Source: Paraphysoderma sedebokerense
Taxonomy: Eukaryota > Blastocladiomycota > Physodermatomycetes > Physodermatales > Physodermataceae
Assembly (NCBI GenBank): GCA_025602915.1
Contig: JAHLJZ010000022.1
Span: 124,001-188,000 of the forward strand
Direction of reading: 5' to 3'
Length of the DNA stretch: 64,000 nt
The notes under the pieces were generated by a model. It saw only the letters and a program-made list of their open reading frames with translations. It had not been told where the DNA came from and made no database searches. Shown here one piece after another: positions 16,090-26,905 of this stretch; the stretch's first letter is position 1; every line of letters starts with the position of its first letter. The translations under genes were made by a program, and so were the position numbers.

Positions 16090-19000
16090 ATGGTCGACTG
16101 TCTCAAAGATGTCCCTGGTATGTCTTCTCGGCTCATGACTCTTATTAATTTCATTCACTCAATCGTCTATTTCCCTTTGCACTCAGAACTCTTCGAAACC
16201 GTCCTCGGAGAATCGTTAGTGTCGAGGACAGAATCTCTTCCCTCGTTTCGGTAATTGCCATTGCCATCTATCCTTGACCTTATTTACATTAGAGACTGTT
16301 TTATCTAATATAACGTCGCTCGTTAACAGTTTAGGACCTCCAGACCTCTGCCATATCGTTAAAACAACGACGAAGCCTCCAGTAAAGGACGTAACTTCGT
16401 ACCACTACGTTTCCGGCATCGACGCTTCTTCACCGGGCTCATTGGCAGCATATATCAATACTCTCACTTACTCAATCGACAATCCAAAGGGATGGTTTTC
16501 TAACAGCGGGGCTTACAAAATAAAGTCAGGAAGCTATTGTTGTTACAATGCCATTTCTAAAGTCGACGTCCGAGTTGAATGCAGGTTCCCTGGAGGAGTA
16601 GATTGCTACGCAGTCAATCGAGCCGGGAAAAGAATTGATATTGCAAATGTGACTCCCTCGTTCTGGAACGAATTGTTTGTCTCCGCTGTATTGAGAGCCA
16701 TCTTGAATGATGCTGAGTTCCCGCCTTCTCCTGTCGGGTTGAAGCGAGAAGACCCAATACCGAATGTGACGATCGAAAACAAATTCATCGACGCAGTTGT
16801 CGATGTGTTTCAAGATGGTGTTCAGCTTGGAGCGGACAGAGATGTTCAGGTTCCATCGGTAGCGAATAACCTGTTGGTAACAGGGTTGATAAAATACTTT
16901 GGCGAGGATACGGGACGATGGGATGTCCTTGTCAAGATTTGTCAAAAATATATCCTTTAAAGATATTTCTATTGTAGCTCTGTCTTTTTTGTGTGATCGA
17001 ACTTTATGTCCGTAACTTTCGCTTGAATTTTTACTGTCAGAAAAGGATATCGAGGTTTCCGCGCTTCTTGCTCAAGCGTATATCGGGCTAGGTACATCTC
17101 ATTTAATCTGAAATGATTTCTTACCTAGAATACTCCTACTAATAAAGTTTAACGCATTCATGAAACAAGGCCACGATTCAAAAGCAGTTCAAACCATGTA
17201 CTCCGCTTTACAAAACCACCCAATGAACACCAGCGTGTTGCTCTGTCAGATCGACTTCTTAAGGCAAAACGTACGTCCGTTCACTGTATTCTTCTATAGC
17301 ATTATCAATAACTAAAAAACATTCACCGGTTTACAGAACAAGAAGAATTTAGCACTTGAACTTGCCAAACGTGTAGTTAATACATCACCCCTTGAGTTTC
17401 GAAGTTGGGCTAAGCTGACGGAATGTTATATGGATTCAGGTGACTGGGAAATGGTATGTTCGATTTCATCTTCGGTAGTTTTATACTGTGCTTAATCTTT
17501 GAATTCTTATTTTGTCGGCACTCTTATTGTCATCCGAAATGATAGGCCCTCCTCACGTTAAACTCCTGTCCCATGTTTAACTCACCATACAAGGATGCAC
17601 ATGTTATGCCTGTTCCCGCTAGATCTCATTTCCCGTATTACAGTGACAACGATAGAATGAAATATGTAGAAAATGACGCTGTAAGTTATTTTCCCCACGA
17701 AACTAACTTTGTGGAAGGGTTTGACATGACCCACTAATTTGGTGCAACTTCAATTATAATTCCAGGCGACAATTACGCCACTTCGTTCGTCAACTCTCCG
17801 CCCTGATTCTACGTTTAAAAGGGCTTACGATTTGTTGGCCGCCATGGTAAATAAAGCCGGATGGGAAGAATTGCTGCAACATAGGGCAAAAGTTTTCGTT
17901 ATGGAGGATGAGTATAGACAGGTGAAAAAGAGTGAAGAGATGTTGACCGACAATGCTGATGTAAATGGAAGCGGAAATGGTAATGCAGCTGGGGAAGAGA
18001 AAGAGAACGAAAACGGAAGCGGCGTCGGCAGTGAGGTAAAAGTCTTGATTTCGTGTCAACGTTACACTGCCGTTTCTCATCGTCTACTCACAACCTACAT
18101 ATGTTCAACTTGTCACAGCACCCTTCTGACCCAAATTCCGCTACCAATCCTGACTCAGCCGCCACATCTCCACTAACTTCACCTTCGAAAACCAAGGTGC
18201 CATCCAACATTAAGTCGAAGCCAGCGCAACAGAGTCATCATCAATCTAAATCCAAGTTGTTATCGGCTTTCAGTCACAAACGGCTATGCGAACGGTGGCT
18301 GGATGATTTATTCTTGATTCTTTACGAGGTTTGCGTCTTTGTCTTGATGAAAGCCGGAATACTGCGTCAATGTCTAATTACAATACGCTGTTTCTACACT
18401 CCCTATCTCAATCATCATTTATCGAACTGCCAGGATCTTCGTGTTTACACGACTTGGAAGTCAGAAGAAGCACATGCGAAGTCATATTCACTGGCATATA
18501 AACATTCCCCAGGAGAATGGGAATATCTCGGTGACTTAGCTCACAGATTGGGTAAGAAGGTGCGTGATTTCTAAACCTTCGTCGCCTTGGCTTCGTGCCG
18601 TAAACGTGATAAGAGTCAGCAAATCGTCATTACGACTATTGACAATTTTTTCAATATGTACAGGACGATGCTCAACATGCGTACTCACAATCGCTGGAAC
18701 TCGCATTCACCATCAAACCAGCTCTTAGGCTTCTTGAGCTGCTTACGCAGAATAGTTCTTCCTTCTCTTCTTCTGCCTTCGCGTCCTCAAAATCAAACTT
18801 AAATGGCAATACTGGAGGAACTAATCGAATGGGAACCGGTCAAATAGAACCGGTATTGACTTTGGCCAACAAGTTAGTCGGATTGACGAGTGAAGGATAC
18901 AATGGAAACAGTTGGACCGTATTTTGGCGGGTTTACGGAGACGTTGTGGTAAATTTACATCACTCCATCTGTTTAAATCCTGAATAGTAAACTAACTCAA

Positions 19001-19193
19001 TCCCAATCATCTTCCAATCGCATAGTACCCGTCTCCTATTGCCATCTCTCTGTTCCGTCTCATTAGACTTCACGGTCTCTCCAAAATTCAAGCATCACTA
19101 TTAAATCTGTCAATTCCTGGAACGAATTTCAAAATTTTAACTAGATGGTTTGAGTATGTTGAGACATTCAGAGTTGGCGGATGGGACCGATAG
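16090..19193 (+). CDS. Exomer cargo adaptor of the Chs5-Arf1-binding protein (ChAP) family
   Basis: Spliced exons read SLVSRTESLPSFR then LGPPDLCHIVKTTT, followed by YHYVSGIDASSPGSLAAYIN, LTYSIDNPKGWFS and YCCYNAISKVDVRVECRFPG. This is the diagnostic N-terminal half of Bch1/Bud7/Chs6/Bch2. TPR-like helices follow (LALELAKRVVNTSPLEFRSW, ECYMDSGDWEMALLTLNSCP). The C-terminal part has RWLDDLF, DLRVYTTWKSEE, PGEWEYLGDLAHRLGKKDD and ends WFEYVETFRVGGWDR. ChAPs bind Chs5 and Arf1 at the trans-Golgi network and load membrane cargo such as chitin synthase for transport to the surface. The intron before LGPPDL uses acceptor CTCGTTAACAG; the nearer AG leads to a stop. A Ser/Asn-rich insert at about 17930-18260 is probably a disordered loop. 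Which of the four yeast paralogues it matches cannot be decided here. Confidence 0.92.
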
Positions 19194-19787
19194 AACGTGA
19201 ACCTATGGACCAGAGATAAATGAACGAAACGTTTGGGTCGGGTTGCAAGGTAAAGGAAAGGAAAGTAAACGGAAAAATATGACAATTACGTGATTTATAT
19301 GTATTATTTTTATTTCAGAATATATACCATATTTTTTGGCACAACTCAGTTCCAACCTCGTTTGCGAGTTTGGCTATCTGATCATAAACATATATGAGGA
19401 CCACAACTAGGAACGTGTGGTCTTGAAAGTAGTTATATGAATCAATATACAATATGACTAAGTGCAGGTAGCTTATACACAGAAAGAAGGCCGTGAAAGC
19501 ATTCATCAAGTTTTGATTAAGATTATGTTAAAACGTTTAAGACGTAAAGTATAAAGGAATAGAGGGCAAGAAGTAGTTGATGAGGATAGTAAGTACAGGG
19601 AAGTGATAAGACGAAGTTTGAATAACGCAATTCCACATTTGGTAAAAACAAATCGGAGGAGCACGAAAAGGTACTCGATTCTGGAATAAAAAGAACGAAT
19701 TTACAGTATATAACAACAAAGAAAACATAGTTTTGGAAAAAGAATTCGGGAAAATACGCGGCTACTTTTAAACGGACAGTCAACAAA
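19194..19787. other. Intergenic between convergent genes
   Basis: AT-rich 3'-flank shared by the exomer gene and the coiled-coil gene. Only short random frames are present. No terminator-like or RNA structure was recognised. Confidence 0.4.
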
Positions 19788-21047
19788 TTACGTCCGCTTA
19801 ACCCTTTTCTTCATCTCTTCAACTTCTTCCTCGAGTTTTCTATGCCTCTTCTTCATCTCTTCTTTGCCCTTCCACAACTCGTATGCTCTATTAATAGTAA
19901 CACCCTCATTCGCTGAAGCATTGTCCAAGCCTGGAGTTGCGTTCCGAGTAGAATCAAGCGAGTCTGCTTGACGAAGGGATATATGATCGAACGGAGTTGT
20001 CGATCCTGACGATAAGGACGGTCGTTGAGAAGAGCATGACTGTTTGGTGGTTAAAGCCTTAGCAAGGGCCGCAGTAAGGGAAGTATCTGCATGAAGGGAA
20101 ATAATCTGAGAAACCATATACGACATAGGGAAGCCTGGCGAAGATCGAATAAAGTAAATTCTTACTTTTATCAATTAAAGTCATAATATCTGCTGCCAAG
20201 GATTCAATCTTATCAAATGATTCTAATTTCGTTCCGGATTTGGCTGGCTTGACAAAAACCGACGGAGCATCAAGGGTATTCGGCGTATCGACAGATGGAT
20301 TATCACTTAGACTGTTTGCGCCTTTATCAATGGATTGTTCAATGTTCTCCTGGGCCTGTTCAACACTAATTTTGTCTGATATTTCCTTCTGATCCTCCTG
20401 ATCCAGATTTACCTCTTCGGTCTGGGGATCGTCAGTCGTCGCTTGGTTGCTCAGAGACTGCGTATCACCGGGAGGAAGGGAATAACAACTAATCTTCACC
20501 TTCAAGTCCTCTAGCAAGGATCTAATCATTGTCTTCCATTCTTTTGTCGCTTGAGATACTGATTCCTCTGGTCTCGGTGAATCGTTGAGTGACCTGTCAA
20601 AGGGTACGGAAATATCAACAATTGGAATCAGCGAAGACGGAATTTCTCATTGATGCTGCAAACACTGTTTTAATTTCCAGAAGATGTGTAATGCACAGTG
20701 ATGCATGTATACAGACAACAAAAACAAATTTGGAAGATTGCACGTCGATGAACACACACCCATACTTGAAAATATGACCTTCCATTTTATTTACTTTGTT
20801 TTCGAGAATTTGCTTCGCAGTGATGAGCGTAGCACATTGAGAACGTAACCTAACAGGCAGGACGAAAGCAAAGATGCATAGAATGCCCCATTTTGAGGTT
20901 AGTTATCGTCAAATGATGCGCCTGGCCCACACGAAGTAATCATAAGTACTCGTTGATGGTAAAGTCATTCTTTTCAATTTCCAGTTTGTCATCCACAATT
21001 CGAGAGGAGCGAAGAGGAACTTGGAATGGTACTTTGAATTCAGACAT
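19788..21047 (-). CDS. Uncharacterised coiled-coil protein
   Basis: I do not recognise the family. The start MSEFKVPFQVPLRSSRIVDD (21047) leads into LRSQCATLITAKQILENKVN, then SLNDSPRPEESVSQATKEW. A helical segment MIRSLLEDLKVKISCY is followed by a long Glu/Gln/Asp-rich region (DQEDQKEISDKISVEQAQEN). A Val-Phe-Val turn and SFDKIESLAADIMTLIDK come next. The C terminus is a strongly charged coiled coil, ELWKGKEEMKKRHRKLEEEV... ending KKRVKRT. Four exons in about 1.25 kb; junctions GTACTT/GTTAG and GTATGG/ACAG keep frame. Length is about 300 residues. The heptad-like basic C-terminus and acidic middle would suit a scaffold or kinetochore/recombination accessory factor, but that is speculation. 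Confidence 0.6.
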
Positions 21048-21842
21048 TGTCTATGAGAGATGAATACAAAGAATGGATGAATAAGAAAAATGGATGTATT
21101 TGTCCTTTGTTGGTGGTTCACGTTGGCGGAGTACTGATTCTGAGACTTGCATTCTTGGAACATCCAGGACGGATTCCACGCATCACAATTTTTCAGGAAT
21201 ACGGGACATATATCTAGGTCAATCAGATTCACTGCATTCATTCTAATCTGTATATCAATATCCTTAGTAGCGTCTCCTCGATGATTTGAGAAAACTTGAA
21301 TCAGACGCCGAATATTGACTGGAATTCCTTTGTAGAATGAACTTAACATTATGTCGTAGGCTCTAACTGCACTAGACCATCCTACAACGATCTTTTATCC
21401 TCCATACCAATATATGAGACCAGTTGAAGCTGCTGGTCATACACCAAAATGTGTGCCTTCAAATATCAAAAGTTAATGCCCCGTCGTGCCAGCGTCGGTC
21501 AAGTCGCGTCTCGGATACGTTCGACAACCAAAAGAAAAATTCCATCGACACACTAAAAGGTTTTTTTAGTGCTTACTGTGAGAAAATTAATTGCAGTAAA
21601 CGGCAAGTTTTGTTCATCCCTTTTTGTAAAAATTTGAGGATGCTAATATTTGGTTCCTTCAACGATTCCAGGTACACCCGCCGAACTTAATATCAACCAT
21701 CATCTAATAATTCATTTCTGCAAAAATCTCTGAATATTTTGACAATATTTTGAAGAATCTGCATTAATTAGGCTATACATTTTCTTCCGCCGCTTTTAAA
21801 ACCGTTTTTGCACTCTCTAGAAATAAATAAATCTAATCCAAA
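21048..21842. other. Divergent intergenic region
   Basis: About 800 bases between the divergent starts of the coiled-coil gene and the PINCH-like gene. Open frames exist on both strands (21424-21690 plus; 20909-21349 minus) but neither resembles a known protein. The last 100 bases before 21843 are AT-rich, as expected for a promoter/5' leader. Confidence 0.4.
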
Positions 21843-23181
21843 ATGGCCTTGGTCTGTAAAAGTTGCGAGCAAACGATAGACGGAAATGCTATGCTGGCTT
21901 GTGGAGATTACTATCATAATGACTGTTTCATGTATATTCCTTTTATTTTATCTATATTTGAAAGCTGTCTACTTAATTTTAACAAATTGGTAATTATACA
22001 GCTGTTCTGTCTGTGCACTTCCATTCCCGGACGGTGTCTTCCTCCAACACGAAGGACTTTTGTTTTGCGAAAACGATTACAACAATTTAGTCGCCGACAA
22101 ATGTGGAAAGTGTGGGGAAATAATAGACGGAGAATGCATAAACGCTATAGATCAACGATGGCATAAAGAATGTTTTTCGTGCGTCAATTGTCGACTGAGA
22201 TTGGCGGGTGTTCCATTCATGAGGTTGAATGATAAACCGTATTGCAAAGGTTGTCATGACGATGCTGTAAAAGAAGGTTTGTCGCTTTGCCTGTCCTCGT
22301 TATCTTTCCGTTAAACGACTGTTGAGGTGCGGTATTGACAAATTAATACTCACAATCTCCGTTTCTTTGTCATTTTTGCCTAATAGAGCAAGTGATACTC
22401 CAAAACCTTTGTCTACGATGTAAAAAACCGATAGACGGAGAAGTTTTCTTTTACAAAGACGGAAAATATCATGCGTATCATTTCAACTGTACTCTCTGCA
22501 AAAAAGAATTAAAAACAGATTGTAAAGAGCACGAAGGCAAATTGTATTGTCCCGAAGACTACAAAAAAGTTACAGCACCAAGTTGTTATGCTTGTAAGAA
22601 ACTAATTATGGGGACGAGTATTACGGCATTAGGAAAAGCTTTCCATCCAGAGGTCAGTGTAGTTCATTTCTTTCCGCAGTTCTGTCCCAATATGCAAAGC
22701 TGACGCTGGTGTGGTTAGCATTTCGTCTGTTTCAAATGTGAAAGGCCGTTCGAGAATTCAGTGTTCTACGAACATCAGGGTAAAGCATACTGCAGTTTGC
22801 ATTATCACGAAGTGACAGGTGTAAAATGTAATCGTTGTTTACAAGTGATCACAGGAGATGGTACCGCACTTCCTTTCGTCTGGATATTTCTTTTAGAAGC
22901 CTCTGTTGACTTAAATTTTCCCTTTTTGTGATCGATCACGATGTACAACGCAAACAGTACTCGAAGCATCAGGGCGAAAATACTGCTCCAACCATTTTGT
23001 CTGTCACGGTTGTGATGTCACTATGGTGGGGAAAGCGTATACGGAGTGGGATTTAAAACCGTTTTGTGAGAAGTGCTACATGAAGATCCCCCTAAAAGTC
23101 AGGAAACGATTGGTGGAGTACAGAATGCTGGAGAAAAAGATTGATAAAAGAGGGAAGAAGTCGATCAGTGAAGCTAAATAA
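21843..23181 (+). CDS. PINCH-type protein with five LIM domains
   Basis: Five LIM zinc-binding domains in a row and little else, as in animal PINCH/LIMS1. LIM1 starts CKSCEQTIDG..C..YYHNDCF. LIM2 is CGKCGEIIDGECINAIDQRWHKECF. LIM3 is CLRCKKPIDGE..YHAYHFNCTLC. LIM4 is CYACKKLIMG..FHPEHFVCFKC. LIM5 is CNRCLQVITGDVLEASGRKYC. The tail EWDLKPFCEKCYMKIPL-KVRKRL closely matches the PINCH ending (DMKPVC..CY.KFPLELKKRL). In animals PINCH uses LIM1 to hold integrin-linked kinase and bridges to actin with parvin. Whether partners exist in this genome is unknown. Introns fall inside LIM domains and splice in frame (for example GDV at LIM5). ATG at 21843 sits just upstream of the first Cys pair. Confidence 0.88.
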
Positions 23182-23545
23182 CGCTAACTTTCTTCCATGT
23201 ATCAGGATCAGCTCAGTCATTTTTCGGTCGGAGGCATAGCATTATCATGATGACGCAAACAGGATAAAGTACACCTGTACTAGTGTGTGAACGTTGGGAC
23301 TCTGACATGTGATTAAACCAACGATGTAGATAAATCCTGAACTCCATAGAGTTTATTCCCCTACATCATTCAGACAGTCTTGTATATTCTACAGTGAACC
23401 TTTGGATATGATTACATTAGAACCAGGAAAACCTTCGTTAACCTATATTAGACAATGCAGCGAAAATTTGCAGACGTCAGTTTCACTGAATTCCAATGCG
23501 GAGGACACAAATCAATTTGAACCAACCTGACAATAAGGCGAAACC
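23182..23545. other. Intergenic between convergent genes
   Basis: 3' flanks of the PINCH-like gene and RPS28; nothing recognised. Confidence 0.4.
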
Positions 23546-24069
23546 TTAACGAAGTCTTCTAGCTTCACGTTCACTTTCCAAAAGTGTCAAGATGTCGTTT
23601 TCACGGACTGGTCCTTTAACATTACGAATGATAGATCGGTTGGAGTCATCCATAAATTCAACACGGACTTGAGTAACACCACCACGGGAACCAGTACGGC
23701 CGAGTACTTTTGTGACACGAGCGAATTTGATGGGGTTGGCTTTGGCGTCCTGTTATATTGAAGTATTCAAATAAAAATGAGGAAAAAGACAGGTTGTGTC
23801 AATATAAGCAGTCTATAGGTGGACTAGGCGTTTCAACTGCGACAGAATCTCGAATTAATGAAGAGTGCAAGATCAGCTTGAGTGTCTTTGCGTAACTCCA
23901 TGAGAATCAAAAGTCCATAGTATATCTTAACATCTCTCATCACATATCCTCAGCTTTCTTTACATTCCAGCTCTATTCGGCTCTATCACTACATTCGTAA
24001 CGACCATCTTTTCTTTCCGTTCATACAGCTTCAAACAAGATATGGTGGAAAGTAACGGCAACTTACCAT
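23546..24069 (-). CDS. RPS28: 40S ribosomal protein S28 (eS28)
   Basis: Two exons. Exon 1 (24067-24069) is the ATG alone. A 317-nt intron follows, then [40 protein letters not shown] and the end [10 protein letters not shown]. This is the complete eS28 of about 68 residues, located near the mRNA exit on the 40S head. The intron is far longer than most in the window and contains a C/D-like motif pair, reported separately. Confidence 0.96.
23868..23948 (-). ncRNA. Candidate C/D box snoRNA in the RPS28 intron
   Basis: Inside the 317-nt RPS28 intron, on the host strand, box C GTGATGA (23937-23943) and box D CTGA (23873-23876) lie 60 nt apart, a normal size for C/D snoRNAs. Ribosomal protein introns commonly host them. 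The terminal stem is weak and I could not match the sequence upstream of box D to a known rRNA methylation site, so chance occurrence remains quite possible. Confidence 0.28.
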
Positions 24070-24594
24070 AGTAGCGATTCCTACTTGTAAAAATAGACAG
24101 CGAAATATGAACAGGAAATGTGTTAGATCTCAAGTTGGCTGACACACATGTCCAATATAATTATCCATCCATCCATTTTCTCAATCCATTCTTTCAATCT
24201 CACAATCAAAAATACATCCTAACCCGAATATGCTAACGAAAATGACAAAACGACAGTACCTTATATATCGATGTATTACGCTGGAGGAAGAGAAGGAATT
24301 TTTGCTGATGGTGATGGTGTATATAGCGGGGGCAACATTTGTTTGGTCTCACGTGACGATGAATTGCGCGTACCTAGAAAGTAAACCTTTCCCAGTGACA
24401 CGCTTCAAGGTATGCAATCTCCATCTTTATTAATAAACTATATGGTGAGACAGTGTGAGATATAAGCTTAGTCTAGACAGACAAACACACAAATTCTTAT
24501 TATGTTTAATGAATGCCTCTATTCCTTGCGACGGTTATTTTATGGTTACAAACAACAATTTATGGGGTGAAGAGGTATATACGTTCATTTCGTG
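24070..24594. other. Intergenic upstream of RPS28
   Basis: Holds the RPS28 promoter and the 3' flank of the capping protein gene. A 67-codon plus-strand frame at 24230 does not look real. Confidence 0.4.
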
Positions 24595-26162
24595 GATAGC
24601 GCAGTTCCGATTTTGTAATTAGCGATCTGAAAAAGGAAGGGGCTTAGGTGAGCAAAAAAAGAACAAAATGATGGAAGGATATAATTCATACTTTGTTCCA
24701 GTCGACTTTGGTTTTTGTAACAGGTAGTGCTCGCCTTAATGATTTGAATGCATTATCTGATAGCTGAGCATATGTACTGTTTAATCCGGTCTGGAACTCC
24801 CCTTCCAATTTTTCTATTTGCTTGATAATTTCCTTGGCAAACAACTTTACGTCCTGTGAAATGCAGAATGAGGTATGATGACGCTGGTTATGAGAAAGCA
24901 ATGTCGATGAGACACAAGCAGGAGTACTTACTGAATTAGTGGCGATGGACGTAGAAAAAGTATTGCTTGTGTTCAACTGCACGTTACCATCTTCATAGTA
25001 ATGTACATTCACTTTAACATCTCCCTTTAAGTTTGAACCTGAAACGGACCATGTGGATCTCCATCTTCCATTCCTATATTGGAATAAAGTAAATGAATAT
25101 CACCCGACTCCGTGGAAAGGAGACTTGAGGCAAAAACGTACCAGAAATTATTAGGATTGTACTTGTTGTCAACAACGCAAATTGTAACGGTATTATCTTT
25201 GGAGTAAACCCCATAAACGCCATGCGGATAATGATCAGAGACATAGGCCTTTACAGCTATTTCGATAGCCGCCCTATAAATTGTAAAGCACATTAACCAA
25301 TGATTACGCCATGTTTTAATCTTGAACTTGAAATACCTTGTTTCTTCATTACTGGGTTCATTGGTGAATGGCTCGGGATCGGAAGCAGTCTGAGGTAGGA
25401 ATGGACATATCAGTATTATCCACGTCCACCCAACTGAACTTGTGAAACTCACCAATCTCATATGATCTACGGTAACAATTTCCTTTGACTTAGGGTCTAA
25501 ATATCTCTTGCCATCAATGTGGTTGAACTCGGATATAATAATCTGAAAGATAGATTTAGTTTCAGCACGTAAAGAATCTCATCAGTGAAAACATCTCACT
25601 TCGTGTTCGTGTCCGGGTGACTTCACCGTCATATACTGCTCTCTGTTATATTTCTCTACAGCTGGGAGTACTCCTTCTTGTAGAGCTTGGTCATTGTTGA
25701 CGAGGAGCCGGACATCTGGAAGAAGTGGGGTAGGGCGTGATTCGAATTCGCGAGGATAAACAAAAGGGAAAAATAACCAGATAAATTACATCGGTCAGTT
25801 TGAATAATTCTATGCTATTTACTATATTAATAATATTTTCGTCGACATAAATGGGACAAACAAGGCGTGCTGTATATGGAAATATCGTGGGACGACATTG
25901 ACTCCCACGTATCGGTCGAATTAAGAATAATTGTACCAACGAATGCCAACAGTAAGGCAATTCGCATTAATATATAATTCTTCAGTTGTTTACATGTCTA
26001 CTGTGAATTCCTACAGTGCACCGTAATATAGTCACGAAATCGATCAAAGTCGGGCAGGGACAACATACCGTTCAAAACATCATTGAATTCACCAGGTGGA
26101 CTTTCGAGGAGGAATTCGGACGCAATTTTCAATTTCTCGTCGATGGACAAATCTTCGGCCAT
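24595..26162 (-). CDS. CAP1: F-actin-capping protein subunit alpha
   Basis: Exons read MAEDLSIDEKLKIASEFLLE and SPPGEFNDVLNDVRLLVNND, then VKSPGHEHEIIISEFNHI and YLDPKSKEIVTVDHMRL. These are followed by VYSKDNTVTICVVDNKYNP, NFWNGRWRSTWSV, VHYYEDGNVQLNTS and the end ALPVTKTKVDWNKIANYKIG. The order and motifs (SPPGE, GRWRS, YYEDGNVQL, RRxLPVTRTKxDW) are those of the alpha subunit. It forms a heterodimer with the beta subunit and blocks actin filament barbed ends. About 275 residues, the usual family length. Several short introns are present, one inside NPNNF/WNGRW. The start at 26162 matches the conserved N terminus. The gene looks intact. Confidence 0.95.
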
Positions 26163-26905
26163 TCTGAATTCAGCGGGTGTGTGCGAAGGAGGTGAAAGAG
26201 AGATAGTAGGGGAGAATAGCAAAATTCAAGTCTTGTTTGCTCCGAGGACGGTGCTGGAAACTCGGGATGGAGTGTCGGCGACGGGAGCCATCATTTAGCA
26301 CGTGCACGCACGTGTAAGTCACATGGCCGCTCGTTTGACACATCCTGCTCAAGCCTCAATTTATTAAACTCCGACGGGGCAAATTCCACAATCCGCAAGA
26401 CTCCCTTCGGAATTGCGTTCAATTGAATTCCTTTCGTCGGATTAACCCATCCCCATCCTCGCTTTCTCCCGCAGACTCTTGACATCCCGACATAGTAACA
26501 ACTCATCTCAGTATTCTCCCGCAGCAATGCTGTCTCGTCGGTCGTCATGACAAATCTTCGCCAATTGCCCAGTTTGAGACTTTCTAATAGTATTATAGTG
26601 ATAAGCATGTACGTATTTTTATGTTGAATTTGTCGAACTAGTGACTGCTTGACTTGGCAATGTTATTTTTTCGAAATATTGGTGCACTATGCGCGAAGTT
26701 CTTTACAGAGTTCGCAGCCCAAATTCAATTTAAGATGCTTCCGTGTATCTTTAAGCATGCATGCTTACCGTTTCTATTATTGCAATTTTAGATTATAGTA
26801 CACTCAGTCACCGCACATTTCGTCTTCCCACCGCAACTTCGCTCTCTACTATCCATATAAACCGACACTTATCCCGACTCTACATCTTCCCCTCAGTAAC
26901 GCAAT
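26163..26905. other. Divergent intergenic region
   Basis: Lies between the capping protein start (minus) and the MFSD1-like start (plus). A 105-codon minus frame inside it is listed separately. The 100 bases before 26906 are pyrimidine-rich, typical of a fungal 5' leader. Confidence 0.4.
26291..26608 (-). CDS. Possible small unidentified protein
   Basis: An uninterrupted 105-codon frame begins at an ATG (26608); an internal ATG 20 codons in is another possible start. It encodes CGRKRGWGWVNPTKG and IQLNAIPKGVLRIVEFAPSE, which look more protein-like than neighbouring random frames, but I know no related family. No intron is needed. It ends 129 bases upstream of the capping protein start on the same strand. 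Because it sits in a promoter region it could be noncoding. Confidence 0.28.
   Translation of the reverse strand: MLITIILLESLKLGNWRRFVMTTDETALLRENTEMSCYYVGMSRVCGRKRGWGWVNPTKGIQLNAIPKGVLRIVEFAPSEFNKLRLEQDVSNERPCDLHVRARAK

Noticed and set aside
20909-21349. 146-codon minus frame overlapping the coiled-coil gene's first exon
   Set aside because: It runs through that exon in a different frame. The spliced coiled-coil model explains the same DNA better.
24230-24433. 67-codon plus frame upstream of RPS28
   Set aside because: Sits in the RPS28 promoter region and does not resemble a protein family.
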